Assembly: GCA_001281695.1 (NCBI GenBank)
Contig: LJIE01000001.1
Location: 440,107 to 504,106, forward strand
Direction of reading: 5' to 3'
DNA length: 64,000 nt
DNA from: a bacterium 336/3
GTDB taxonomy: Bacteria > Bacteroidota > Bacteroidia > Cytophagales > Thermonemataceae
The translations under genes and the position numbers were made by a program. A model generated the notes under the pieces. That model was not told where the DNA came from. It ran no database searches and saw nothing but the letters and a program-made list of their open reading frames with translations. Positions within the stretch are counted from its first letter, which is position 1, and each line of letters starts with the position of its first letter. Below, piece by piece: positions 7,794 to 14,974 of the stretch.

Positions 7794-8138
7794 TTATCCA
7801 CCTAATCCACCTGTTCCAGGACAAATAGGAGGACAAGGTAATGCTAAATTATAAATGCTATCTAAAATATTATTTCCCTTCTCGTCCACTCCAACCATCA
7901 TCAAATGATTATTTAAGTCTTCATCCATACCAAAGTAAATACGAATATTGACAACATTAGGAGCGTTCAAGAGTTTTTCTATCTCTCTTCTGTGGAGTAA
8001 ATAAGCTTTTGGGAAATATGGATTGTCTGCAGGTCTTTCTTTGTTGAAAGGAACTACAAATTCTTGCCAACGCTTAGCCCATTCGTTAGCTACTTTGAGA
8101 GGTATAAGACCATCTTCAGGGTTTACTACAAATGCCAT
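7794..8138 (-). CDS. conserved-looking small protein with Cys-rich Gly tail, function unknown
   Basis: A 114-residue protein that I cannot assign to a named family. No signal peptide or membrane helix is seen. Residues about 20-70 are charged and helical, residues about 70-100 look like strands (IRIYFGMDEDLNNHLMMVGVD), and the protein ends in LPCPPICPGTGGLGG. The two closely spaced Cys near a Gly-rich end could bind a metal, form a disulphide or be a processing site. It is the first gene after the palindromic promoter at 8196-8261, and the broken membrane receptor and kinases follow, so it may be a component of that signalling system. That placement is the only functional clue. Confidence 0.75.
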   Translation of the reverse strand: MAFVVNPEDGLIPLKVANEWAKRWQEFVVPFNKERPADNPYFPKAYLLHRREIEKLLNAPNVVNIRIYFGMDEDLNNHLMMVGVDEKGNNILDSIYNLALPCPPICPGTGGLGG

Positions 8139-8195
8139 AATTAAAAAGGGTTAGAGTGTGTAACGATTAACTTAAAATAGTTAGTGGTGTTTGTA

Positions 8196-8261
8196 CAAAG
8201 GTAAGTAACAGAAAATTGCTATGCATCAGGGAATCCCTGATTTTTGATATGTGTAATAAAA
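8196..8261 (-). promoter_or_regulatory. palindromic activator-like promoter of the 114-residue gene and signalling operon
   Basis: On the minus strand the perfect palindrome ATCAGGG/CCCTGAT (8225-8241) is followed 21 bases later by TACCTTTG (8203-8196), a full match to TAnnTTTG. The TTTTATTACAC block lies upstream at 8252-8261. Layout and spacing are identical to the site at 3115-3180. A palindrome centred near -41 with no TTTG at -33 is the layout of a class-II activated promoter. Confidence 0.7.
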
Positions 8262-8469
8262 AATATCACTTCGTTTTTTATTGATAAGAAAAACAGTGTT
8301 TTTAGATTTTTATAGCACTTTTGTATAAAAAACAAAGAAAAAAAAGGTGTAATGTTTTTGAGTTTTTTTAATTTTTTAACTTTTTAAAGAAGTTTGAAAA
8401 ATAAAGTATATGCTTGAAAAACAAAAAAATTACCTTCGAGAAGAACAACTTTTAGATGATAAAAAAGAA
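8262..8469. other. gene-free AT-rich stretch
   Basis: Together with the promoter region this makes about 330 bases without a gene. It contains long A and T runs and no convincing ORF, RNA gene or strong hairpin. A 38-codon plus-strand frame starting at 8410 runs antisense into the LRR gene and is not supported. Confidence 0.5.
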
Positions 8470-9888
8470 CTACATTTCTTCAATATCCCAATGAACTTCT
8501 ACACCTTTTTTACGGAGATTGTCTAAAATTTCTTGACTGCCTTTTTTGATACTGGGGCTACAACCCACAATTTTTTTAAGATGTTGTAAACCCTCAAACA
8601 CAGAAGCATCCAATTCAAAATTGAGAAGCGTATAAAAAGTACGAAGATTGGGCATTTTTGTAATTACTTCCAATTCTTCTTGTGAACTGGGGTCAAATGA
8701 TAAATCTCGCATTTTGGTTAAATTTTGAAGGTTTATTTGGCTGGGCTTACTCGATTCGTAAATAATTAGTGTTAGCTTTTCTAAATCTGTTAACCCTCCA
8801 ATGGCATCAATATTTTGTAAAGGATTGGCTTCCAATTCTAAAATTTTTAGACCTTTTAAAATATGGATAGGTGTGAGATCTGTGAGTTCAAAGCCACCTG
8901 CATAAAGCATTTTCATTTTGCTGATATTTCTCAAATCTTCAGGGCTAAGAGGAGTTTCTAATAATTGACCAAGCAAATCTTTTGAATAAATATGCTGAAA
9001 TTGATTGAATGTAATCATTCCATCAAAGTTATGTTTGATACTTGGGAAAATATTATTCTTTTGAATATGATAATTTGCATGAATTACTTTCTTCCAGTTT
9101 TCAGAAAGCCCAGACCACCAATTTTCTAATATATCATCAGAGGGTGGGATAATGTCAGAATTGTAAGCAAGTGTATGATATACAGGTGTTTTGGTTTCTA
9201 CAAAATCTTTTGTGTAATATAAAAAATTAAAAGTAGCAGACTCCCAGTAGCATTTTTCTTGAACATGATGCAACAAAAACACACTTTTAGGATTGGCTAT
9301 AATACGTAAATGATAAGTAGGGTTGGGCTCATCTTGATGTTTGTCATACGTTTCATCATCAAATCCCCATGAAATTTTTTCGTACTCCAACCATGTTTCT
9401 ACTCTATCAAACCAATGAGGAAAGTCTTTGACTTGTAAAACTTCTACTTTCTCAATGTGTTTCTCTGCCTCTCTACAAAATTCATCATATTCTGTTTCTA
9501 AAGAAACATAGTATTCTCCATTTTCCATGCCTCTACTAGAAAGTTTTTGTCCTTTATACTCAAAACTTCCATCTTTTTCCATTTGGTCGTATTCCTCTTC
9601 TGTGATAGGGATTTTTCTCCAACGCATTTTTTCCAAAAGTTCATCCATTTCTTTTTTGTAATTTGTATCAAGCAATTGTTTTGCCTTTTCTTCATCAAAG
9701 GGATAGGAAGACCAATTACTATTATAAACATGCCCTAATACCATGTTTTCATAAAGTTCCATGATAATTTGGAGAGCAAAATTGGGGGAATCGTTGATAT
9801 GATGTTCATCTGGGTGTACAATCTGCACTTCCACATCAAGTACATTAGCCTTTTTAGATAAAATATTGAAAGAAATGAGAGAAGACAT
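8470..9888 (-). CDS. leucine-rich-repeat protein with unrecognised N-terminal domain
   Basis: A 472-residue protein, probably cytoplasmic because no signal peptide is seen. Residues 1 to about 290 form an acidic, aromatic-rich domain (many Trp, Tyr, Glu) that I do not recognise. Residues about 310-460 carry degenerate leucine-rich repeats (LKGLKILELEANPLQNIDAI; LTDLEKLTLI; MPNLRTFYTLLNF). It lies upstream of the signalling operon on the same strand but behind that operon's own promoter, so it is probably a separate unit. The block is bounded by LRR proteins on both sides, the other being the SMI1-LRR protein at 1-1150, though the two share no obvious N-terminal similarity. Confidence 0.8.
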   Translation of the reverse strand: MSSLISFNILSKKANVLDVEVQIVHPDEHHINDSPNFALQIIMELYENMVLGHVYNSNWSSYPFDEEKAKQLLDTNYKKEMDELLEKMRWRKIPITEEEYDQMEKDGSFEYKGQKLSSRGMENGEYYVSLETEYDEFCREAEKHIEKVEVLQVKDFPHWFDRVETWLEYEKISWGFDDETYDKHQDEPNPTYHLRIIANPKSVFLLHHVQEKCYWESATFNFLYYTKDFVETKTPVYHTLAYNSDIIPPSDDILENWWSGLSENWKKVIHANYHIQKNNIFPSIKHNFDGMITFNQFQHIYSKDLLGQLLETPLSPEDLRNISKMKMLYAGGFELTDLTPIHILKGLKILELEANPLQNIDAIGGLTDLEKLTLIIYESSKPSQINLQNLTKMRDLSFDPSSQEELEVITKMPNLRTFYTLLNFELDASVFEGLQHLKKIVGCSPSIKKGSQEILDNLRKKGVEVHWDIEEM

Positions 9889-10024
9889 AATAATAAGGTT
9901 TTGATAACAAGACTAATATATAAGAGTCAATCCGTAAATACAATAAGGAATAACATTTAAAATGTATATTTTCTGAAACTTTTTAGAACAAATATGTTTT
10001 ATTATCTTTACAGAAATAAAGAAT

Positions 10025-10723
10025 ATGAAAAGCTATTGGCAAAATATAGCAGAAGGCATCCAAAGTAGCCTGATAGGAATAAAATTAACGCTCAAACATT
10101 TGTGGAAAGCTCGCAAAAGACGAGAACAAATTTATGTGAGTAATCATAATTATTTTGAAGAAAAAGAAGGTAGAGTAACCCTTCAATATCCAAAAGAAAC
10201 GTTGCCATTACCTGATATTGGACGTTATCAGCTTCACAACGAAATGGATGATTGTATTGTATGTGATAAGTGTGCCAAAATTTGCCCAGTAGATTGTATT
10301 GATATTGAGCCTATTAAGTCAGTAGGTGAGTTTGGTAAAACTTCTGATGGTACAAGTAAACGCCTTTATGCTGCCAAGTTTGATATAGATATGGCAAAAT
10401 GCTGTTTTTGTGGTTTATGCACAACTGTTTGCCCCACAGAATGCCTAACTATGACAGACGAATACGATTTTAGTGTAACCAATATTTTAGAACACAATTT
10501 TAAATTTGGAAATCTTTCTGAAACAGAAATAGAAGAGAAAAAAGCTCTTTATGAACAGTACACCAAAGAAAAAGAGGAAGCTAAAAAGAAAGAACAACAG
10601 GAAAAAGAAGCTTTAAAAGCTCAGGAAAAAGAAAATCAGGAGAGTTTGGGTAATTCAGAAAATAAAGAAGAAACCCAAAAAACTGCAAAAATAACATTTA
10701 AACCAAAGTTTAAACCTAAGTAG
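10025..10723 (+). CDS. nuoI: NADH-quinone oxidoreductase subunit I-like 2x[4Fe-4S] protein
   Basis: A 232-residue NuoI-like subunit that carries the N6a/N6b clusters of complex I on the cytoplasmic side. Two classic 4Fe-4S motifs are present: CIVCDKCAKICP (about residues 77-88) and CCFCGLCTTVCP (about 126-137). The N-terminal amphipathic helix region (GIQSSLIGIKLTLKHLW) fits membrane association. The last 60 or so residues are a Lys/Glu/Gln-rich tail (from KEEAKKKEQQEKE) not found in ordinary NuoI. No other nuo gene is adjacent; a nuoC-like gene lies about 11 kb away. It could instead be a NuoI paralogue in another ferredoxin-linked complex. It converges with the HupE gene, 3 bases apart. Confidence 0.85.
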   Translation: MKSYWQNIAEGIQSSLIGIKLTLKHLWKARKRREQIYVSNHNYFEEKEGRVTLQYPKETLPLPDIGRYQLHNEMDDCIVCDKCAKICPVDCIDIEPIKSVGEFGKTSDGTSKRLYAAKFDIDMAKCCFCGLCTTVCPTECLTMTDEYDFSVTNILEHNFKFGNLSETEIEEKKALYEQYTKEKEEAKKKEQQEKEALKAQEKENQESLGNSENKEETQKTAKITFKPKFKPK

Positions 10724-10726
10724 TAG

Positions 10727-11347
10727 TTATTGCAACGTTCTTTCCAATAAAATACTTAAAGAAACGCCAAATGCAATCCCTGAAAGAAAAGTCGTCCAAG
10801 TGAAAGTTTTAGTTTTTAAGATATTTACAAAAATTACAGATAAGAATAAAATAAACCCAATAATTAAAATTTGCCCTGCCTCAATACCCACATTAAATGC
10901 TAAGAGTGGCATAACAATACTTGGTTCAGTTGCTTTTGTGGTGTTTTCAAACCAATCTTTTGAATTGCTAGTCAGCAATTGACTCAACTGATTTGAGAAA
11001 GCAGCACCATGTATAAGTCCAAAAATGGTAGCAACACCATACTTTAACCACATCAAAGGGCGTTCATCTTTATTCCAAAATAAGTTGAATAGAGAAGTAA
11101 GTAAGATACTCAATGGAATAAGCCAATTTTCGACAAGTGCCGTATTAATATGGATAATTTTAAAAGTAATAAGAGCTAAAGTTATAGAATGCCCAATTGT
11201 GAAAGCAGTAGCCAATACAAGCAATTTTTTCCAATCTGATACCAAATAGCAAGCACATAAAGCCACCAAAAAAAGGATGTGATCTTGGGCTTCTATCCCA
11301 ATGATGTGTCCAAACCCTATTTTAAACCAAATTGAAAACTGTTCCAT
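10727..11347 (-). CDS. HupE/UreJ family membrane protein
   Basis: A 206-residue polytopic membrane protein of the HupE/UreJ type, with about six helices. Family marks include the N-terminal GFGHIIGIEAQDHILFLVAL, the FTIGHSITLAL motif and FGLIHGAAFS, whose His residues may bind a metal. HupE/UreJ proteins are thought to carry nickel or, in related forms, cobalt; no hydrogenase or urease gene is in this window, so the metal is unknown. It begins 2 bases upstream of the stop end of the next minus-strand gene's span, so it is read just after the outer-membrane-like gene at 11350-12507 and probably shares its transcript. Confidence 0.8.
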   Translation of the reverse strand: MEQFSIWFKIGFGHIIGIEAQDHILFLVALCACYLVSDWKKLLVLATAFTIGHSITLALITFKIIHINTALVENWLIPLSILLTSLFNLFWNKDERPLMWLKYGVATIFGLIHGAAFSNQLSQLLTSNSKDWFENTTKATEPSIVMPLLAFNVGIEAGQILIIGFILFLSVIFVNILKTKTFTWTTFLSGIAFGVSLSILLERTLQ

Positions 11348-11349
11348 TT

Positions 11350-12507
11350 TTATAAAAGAGGATAGCTAGCCATAACCATAAAATTAGCATTTCTCATTTT
11401 ATCACTTCCTACAGTTATATTATTTACCTCAAAAAAATCATAAGAAAATCTTGCTTCTATTTTAATAGGTTTGTTGGATGTATTGAGATAGATACCACCT
11501 CCAATAAGTCCTCCAAAACTTACAGGACTCATACTCAATGGTCTGAGGATTTGAAATCCAGCAGGTGGAGTGATAGAGTATTTTGAACCTATTCCTACAA
11601 CAGTATTTAACCCTGTATTGATAAAAGGATGTGTTTTCTTCTTATTAAAAAGGTTAAATTCCAATAAAAAAGGAATATTCAAGCCACTAAAACGCATATT
11701 GATAGCTCCATCTGTAGATTTAGCATTTCTATAAAGATATAATGCTTCTAAATGAATACTAAATACTTTTCCATATTGAACATTACTATAAATACCACCA
11801 ACAAAACTTACTTGTGGATTAAAAACGCCTGTTCCATACAAATTTAGATTGGCAGTTGTAGAAAAAGAACGATAAGCATATTCTTGTACGCCTCCTCCAG
11901 CCTTTACACCAAAACGGATTTCATCATTTCTTTTGGGTTTAGGGAAGCTATAATAACGGATATAAGAATATGTTTGAGGCTCAGAGCAATTATTATAATA
12001 AGAAACTAAATCCATGAGGTAATCTTGGCGATAGTTTTCTATTTTGGCTGGTAAATAGCGATTTTTGTCAAAATTAGAACAATCTAAAAAGTAACTCTCA
12101 ATAAAGGCTGTTAAGTTTAACTTATCTACAGCCACAACTTTACTATCTTTTTGGATAAAAAAGTCTGGATTACCTTGTTCATCTACACCTTTGTATAAGT
12201 GTATTTTTCCTTTATCTATGGCTTTTTGTAAAAAAATAAATTCATTTTCTGGAGTAATGAATACAGACTCATAATTGCCATTGCCATTGAAAGATTGTAC
12301 TTGAGAAGGTAATAATATTTCTTCAGAAGTGCTTTCAGGGGCTATTTTATAAGAAAGTTTTTTTGAATTAGTAGCCTTGAAAGATTTAACGATATAAACT
12401 CTTAAAGTATCTCCTTTTTTCGTAATGATTTGGTCTTGAGCAAAAATATATTGATTAAGAAAAAGAAAAATAATAAGTAAATTCCAAGAAAATATACTTG
12501 ATTTCAT
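11350..12507 (-). CDS. secreted outer-membrane beta-barrel-like protein
   Basis: A 385-residue protein with a clear signal peptide (MKSSIFSWNLLIIFLFLNQYIFAQ). Residues about 25-180 form a globular periplasmic part opening with a predicted beta domain (ITKKGDTLRVYIVKS). Residues about 195-385 have the alternating strand pattern and Gly turns of a small outer-membrane barrel (FGVKAGGGVQEYAY; FVGGIYSNVQYGKVFSIHLEALYLY), ending in a strand with PLL. It resembles PorT/outer-membrane-beta-barrel proteins of Bacteroidota in general layout only. It is the upstream member of a pair with the HupE-like gene. The exact role is unknown. Confidence 0.7.
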   Translation of the reverse strand: MKSSIFSWNLLIIFLFLNQYIFAQDQIITKKGDTLRVYIVKSFKATNSKKLSYKIAPESTSEEILLPSQVQSFNGNGNYESVFITPENEFIFLQKAIDKGKIHLYKGVDEQGNPDFFIQKDSKVVAVDKLNLTAFIESYFLDCSNFDKNRYLPAKIENYRQDYLMDLVSYYNNCSEPQTYSYIRYYSFPKPKRNDEIRFGVKAGGGVQEYAYRSFSTTANLNLYGTGVFNPQVSFVGGIYSNVQYGKVFSIHLEALYLYRNAKSTDGAINMRFSGLNIPFLLEFNLFNKKKTHPFINTGLNTVVGIGSKYSITPPAGFQILRPLSMSPVSFGGLIGGGIYLNTSNKPIKIEARFSYDFFEVNNITVGSDKMRNANFMVMASYPLL

Positions 12508-12519
12508 AGGCTAAATAGT

Positions 12520-12546
12520 AAAAAAGCCCTGTGATGAGCAGGGCTT
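12520..12546 (-). terminator. terminator after tRNA-Glu
   Basis: On the minus strand AAGCCCTG and CAGGGCTT pair around a short loop and are followed by a T run, just beyond the 3' end of the tRNA. Confidence 0.8.
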
Positions 12547-12554
12547 GGGTTTAG

Positions 12555-12626
12555 TACTCCGTAGGGGAATCGAACCCCTGTTACCAGAATGAAAATCTGG
12601 TGTCCTAACCCCTAGACGAACGGAGC
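12555..12626 (-). tRNA. tRNA-Glu (anticodon TTC)
   Basis: A full cloverleaf can be folded on the minus strand. The acceptor stem GCTCCGT/ACGGAGT closes with a G-U pair, the D arm contains GGGGTTAGGAC, the anticodon stem is CCAGA/TCTGG with loop TTTTCAT, and the T arm is AGGGG-TTCGATT-CCCCT. The anticodon TTC reads GAA/GAG. The CCA end is not encoded. Confidence 0.95.
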
Positions 12627-12698
12627 ATTAGCGATTTAGGATTGCAAATTTGCATATAAAAAAATAACTATGCAAGAAAAAATATCTTTTTTTTGTAA

Positions 12699-13379
12699 TT
12701 AGCAATTTCCATCTATATCACAACTATTAACAGGTTGATCTATAGGTTTTACAAAACTCTGTTGAAGAGCTTGAAGAAAAATGGAGCTATCTTGTGCTCC
12801 TGAAATAGCAAACTTCTTATTAAAAACAAAAAAAGGAACCCCTTTTACACCTATCTGAAATGCCTCATAAATATCTTTTTCAACATACTCAGATTGTTCG
12901 TTGGTGTTTAAAAATTTTTGAATGTTTATATCATTCATACCAACGGTTTTACCTAATTCTACTAAGATACTTTTATCTGCAATATCTAAACCTTTTACAA
13001 AATGAGCTTCAAGAAGGACTTCTTTCAACGTATTTTGTAAATTCTGCTGTTTGGCAAAATGTAAAAGTCTATGAGCTTCATAAGAATTTGCAACAATAGC
13101 ATTTTCAAAGTGAAAGTCTAAGTTGACACTTTTAGCCATTTGAGTTACATTATCTAAAATTTGTTGGGTTTGGGGTTTGCTCCAACCTTTTCGTTTTTCT
13201 AGATAAGAGGTATATTCCTCTTTAGGGGAAGTTTTTGGATAGTCAGGATCTAATTGAAAAGATTTCCAAATAATTTTTATATCATTTTTATACTCAAATT
13301 GTTCGAGAGCCTTTTCAAATTTTCTTTTACCAATATAACAAAATGGGCAAAGAACATCACTCCAAATTTCAATTTCCAT
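12699..13379 (-). CDS. DsbA-family (FrnE-like) oxidoreductase
   Basis: A 226-residue thioredoxin-fold protein of the FrnE branch of the DsbA family. The redox motif CPFC is at residues 11-14 in WSDVLCPFCYIGKRKFEKAL, the typical FrnE start, and the cis-proline loop is GVKGVPFFVFNKKFAISGAQ. There is no signal peptide, so it is cytoplasmic. The C-terminus adds a second close Cys pair (CDIDGNC), seen in some FrnE proteins. It starts 12 bases after the phytoene desaturase stop codon and is probably read from the same transcript. Its substrate is unknown; FrnE proteins have been linked to oxidative-stress tolerance and some polyketide pathways. Confidence 0.9.
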   Translation of the reverse strand: MEIEIWSDVLCPFCYIGKRKFEKALEQFEYKNDIKIIWKSFQLDPDYPKTSPKEEYTSYLEKRKGWSKPQTQQILDNVTQMAKSVNLDFHFENAIVANSYEAHRLLHFAKQQNLQNTLKEVLLEAHFVKGLDIADKSILVELGKTVGMNDINIQKFLNTNEQSEYVEKDIYEAFQIGVKGVPFFVFNKKFAISGAQDSSIFLQALQQSFVKPIDQPVNSCDIDGNC

Positions 13380-13391
13380 AAAGTTTAATTT

Positions 13392-14864
13392 TTAACGTAT
13401 TTTTTTTGCAATTTCTTCTGCTACTACTTGTCCTGAAATAAGAGACGGAGGCACACCTGGACCTGGAACAGTTAGTTGACCTGTAAAGTACAAATTTTTT
13501 ACTTTTTTACTTTTTAAACTGGGTTTTAAAACTGCAGTTTGCATAAGTGTATTAGCTAAGCCATAAGCATTACCTCTAAAAGAATGATAATCATTAGAAA
13601 AATCTTTGTGAGCATAACTTCTTTTATAGATAACAGCTTCTCTAATATTTTGTCCAATGAGCTTCTCAAATCGATCCATGACCAAATTATAATAGTATTC
13701 ACGTGTTTCTTCAGAATCGTCCAACCCTACTGCAACAGGAATAAGAATAAATAAGTTCTCTGTACCTTCTGAGGCAACTGATGGGTCTGTTTGTGAAGGT
13801 ATAGATGTATAAAACAAAGGTTTAGAAGGCCACTTAGGATCTGTATATATTTCGTGAGAATGTAAAGAAAAATCTTCATCGAAAAACAATGTGTGATGTT
13901 TTACATTTTCAAGTTTTTTGTTTAGTCCTAAATAGAAAATTAATGAAGAAGGTGACATGACTCTTTTATCCCAATAATCTTTAGAATAACTTTGATAAGG
14001 TTTTTCTAAAACTTTCTGATCTATATGTTCATAGTCAGCTCCAGCCACTACAGCATCTACTTCAAAAGTATCAGTATCTGTAATTACTTGTTTAGCTTGA
14101 CCATCAATTACTTTTATTTTTTTTACTTCCTGATTATATAAAATTTTCACCCCTTTTTCTTGAGCTAAAGAAACCATTCCATCTACAATTTTATGCATTC
14201 CTCCTATTGGATACCAAGTTCCCAAACTAATATCTGCATAATTCATTAAACTATACAAAGCTGGAGTATTTTGGGGAATGGCTCCTAAAAATAAAATTGG
14301 AAATTCAATTAGCTTAAGTAATTTTTCATTTTTGAAGTATTTTCGAGCGTATTTGTGAAATGACTCAAAAATATTCATACGAATCATGTCAATAAGTAAT
14401 TTAATGTCTACAAATTCCCAAACAGAAAGACTTGGTTTGTAAACAAGCTTATTGATACCTACTTCATATTTATAGGCGGAATCTTTTAAGAGTTCTTGTA
14501 ATTTTTGACTGCTTCCCTTTTCATAACTTTCAAATAAAGCATACAATTCATTTAAATCAGAAGGAATATCTACAAAATCATTTTCTCCAAAACAAACTCT
14601 ATAAGAAGGGCTTAAACGAATAAGTTTATAATAATCTTCTACTTTTTTACCAAAGCGAGCAAAATATCTTTCAAATACATCAGGCATCCAATACCAGCTA
14701 GGACCCATATCAAAAGTAAAACCTTCTGCTTTGAAAACTCTTGCTCTTCCACCTGCGGATTCATTTTTTTCCAGAAGTGTAACTTTATAACCCTTGTCTG
14801 CAAGTGTAGTAGCAGCAGAAAGACCTGCAAAACCAGCACCTATTACAATAATATTTTTACTCAT
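13392..14864 (-). CDS. crtI: phytoene desaturase (CrtI family)
   Basis: A 490-residue FAD-dependent carotenoid desaturase. The dinucleotide-binding motif is at the N-terminus (VIGAGFAGLSAATTLADKG, then the Glu-containing strand and AGGRARV). The C-terminal CrtI signature is YFTGQLTVPGPGVPPSLISG. Such enzymes convert phytoene to lycopene or a related polyene. The ATG at 14864 (MSKNIIVIG) places the motif correctly; an ATG nine codons earlier is possible. No phytoene synthase or cyclase gene is adjacent, so the rest of the pathway lies elsewhere. The ispE gene at 43.6 kb supplies isoprenoid precursors to the same pathway. It is followed by the FrnE-like gene. Confidence 0.93.
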   Translation of the reverse strand: MSKNIIVIGAGFAGLSAATTLADKGYKVTLLEKNESAGGRARVFKAEGFTFDMGPSWYWMPDVFERYFARFGKKVEDYYKLIRLSPSYRVCFGENDFVDIPSDLNELYALFESYEKGSSQKLQELLKDSAYKYEVGINKLVYKPSLSVWEFVDIKLLIDMIRMNIFESFHKYARKYFKNEKLLKLIEFPILFLGAIPQNTPALYSLMNYADISLGTWYPIGGMHKIVDGMVSLAQEKGVKILYNQEVKKIKVIDGQAKQVITDTDTFEVDAVVAGADYEHIDQKVLEKPYQSYSKDYWDKRVMSPSSLIFYLGLNKKLENVKHHTLFFDEDFSLHSHEIYTDPKWPSKPLFYTSIPSQTDPSVASEGTENLFILIPVAVGLDDSEETREYYYNLVMDRFEKLIGQNIREAVIYKRSYAHKDFSNDYHSFRGNAYGLANTLMQTAVLKPSLKSKKVKNLYFTGQLTVPGPGVPPSLISGQVVAEEIAKKIR

Positions 14865-14974
14865 AGAAAAGTAGTTAAAAAATATAGTCATTAAATTATG
14901 AAACAGAAAGCTATTAAAAATGTTGTAGATTTAATTTTTTTTTCTGAATTTGTTATGCGATAAATACCATAAAA

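Noticed and set aside
8410-8526. 38-codon plus-strand frame beginning in the gap before the LRR gene
   Set aside because: It runs antisense into the LRR gene, has no start signal, and its composition follows the gap's A runs.
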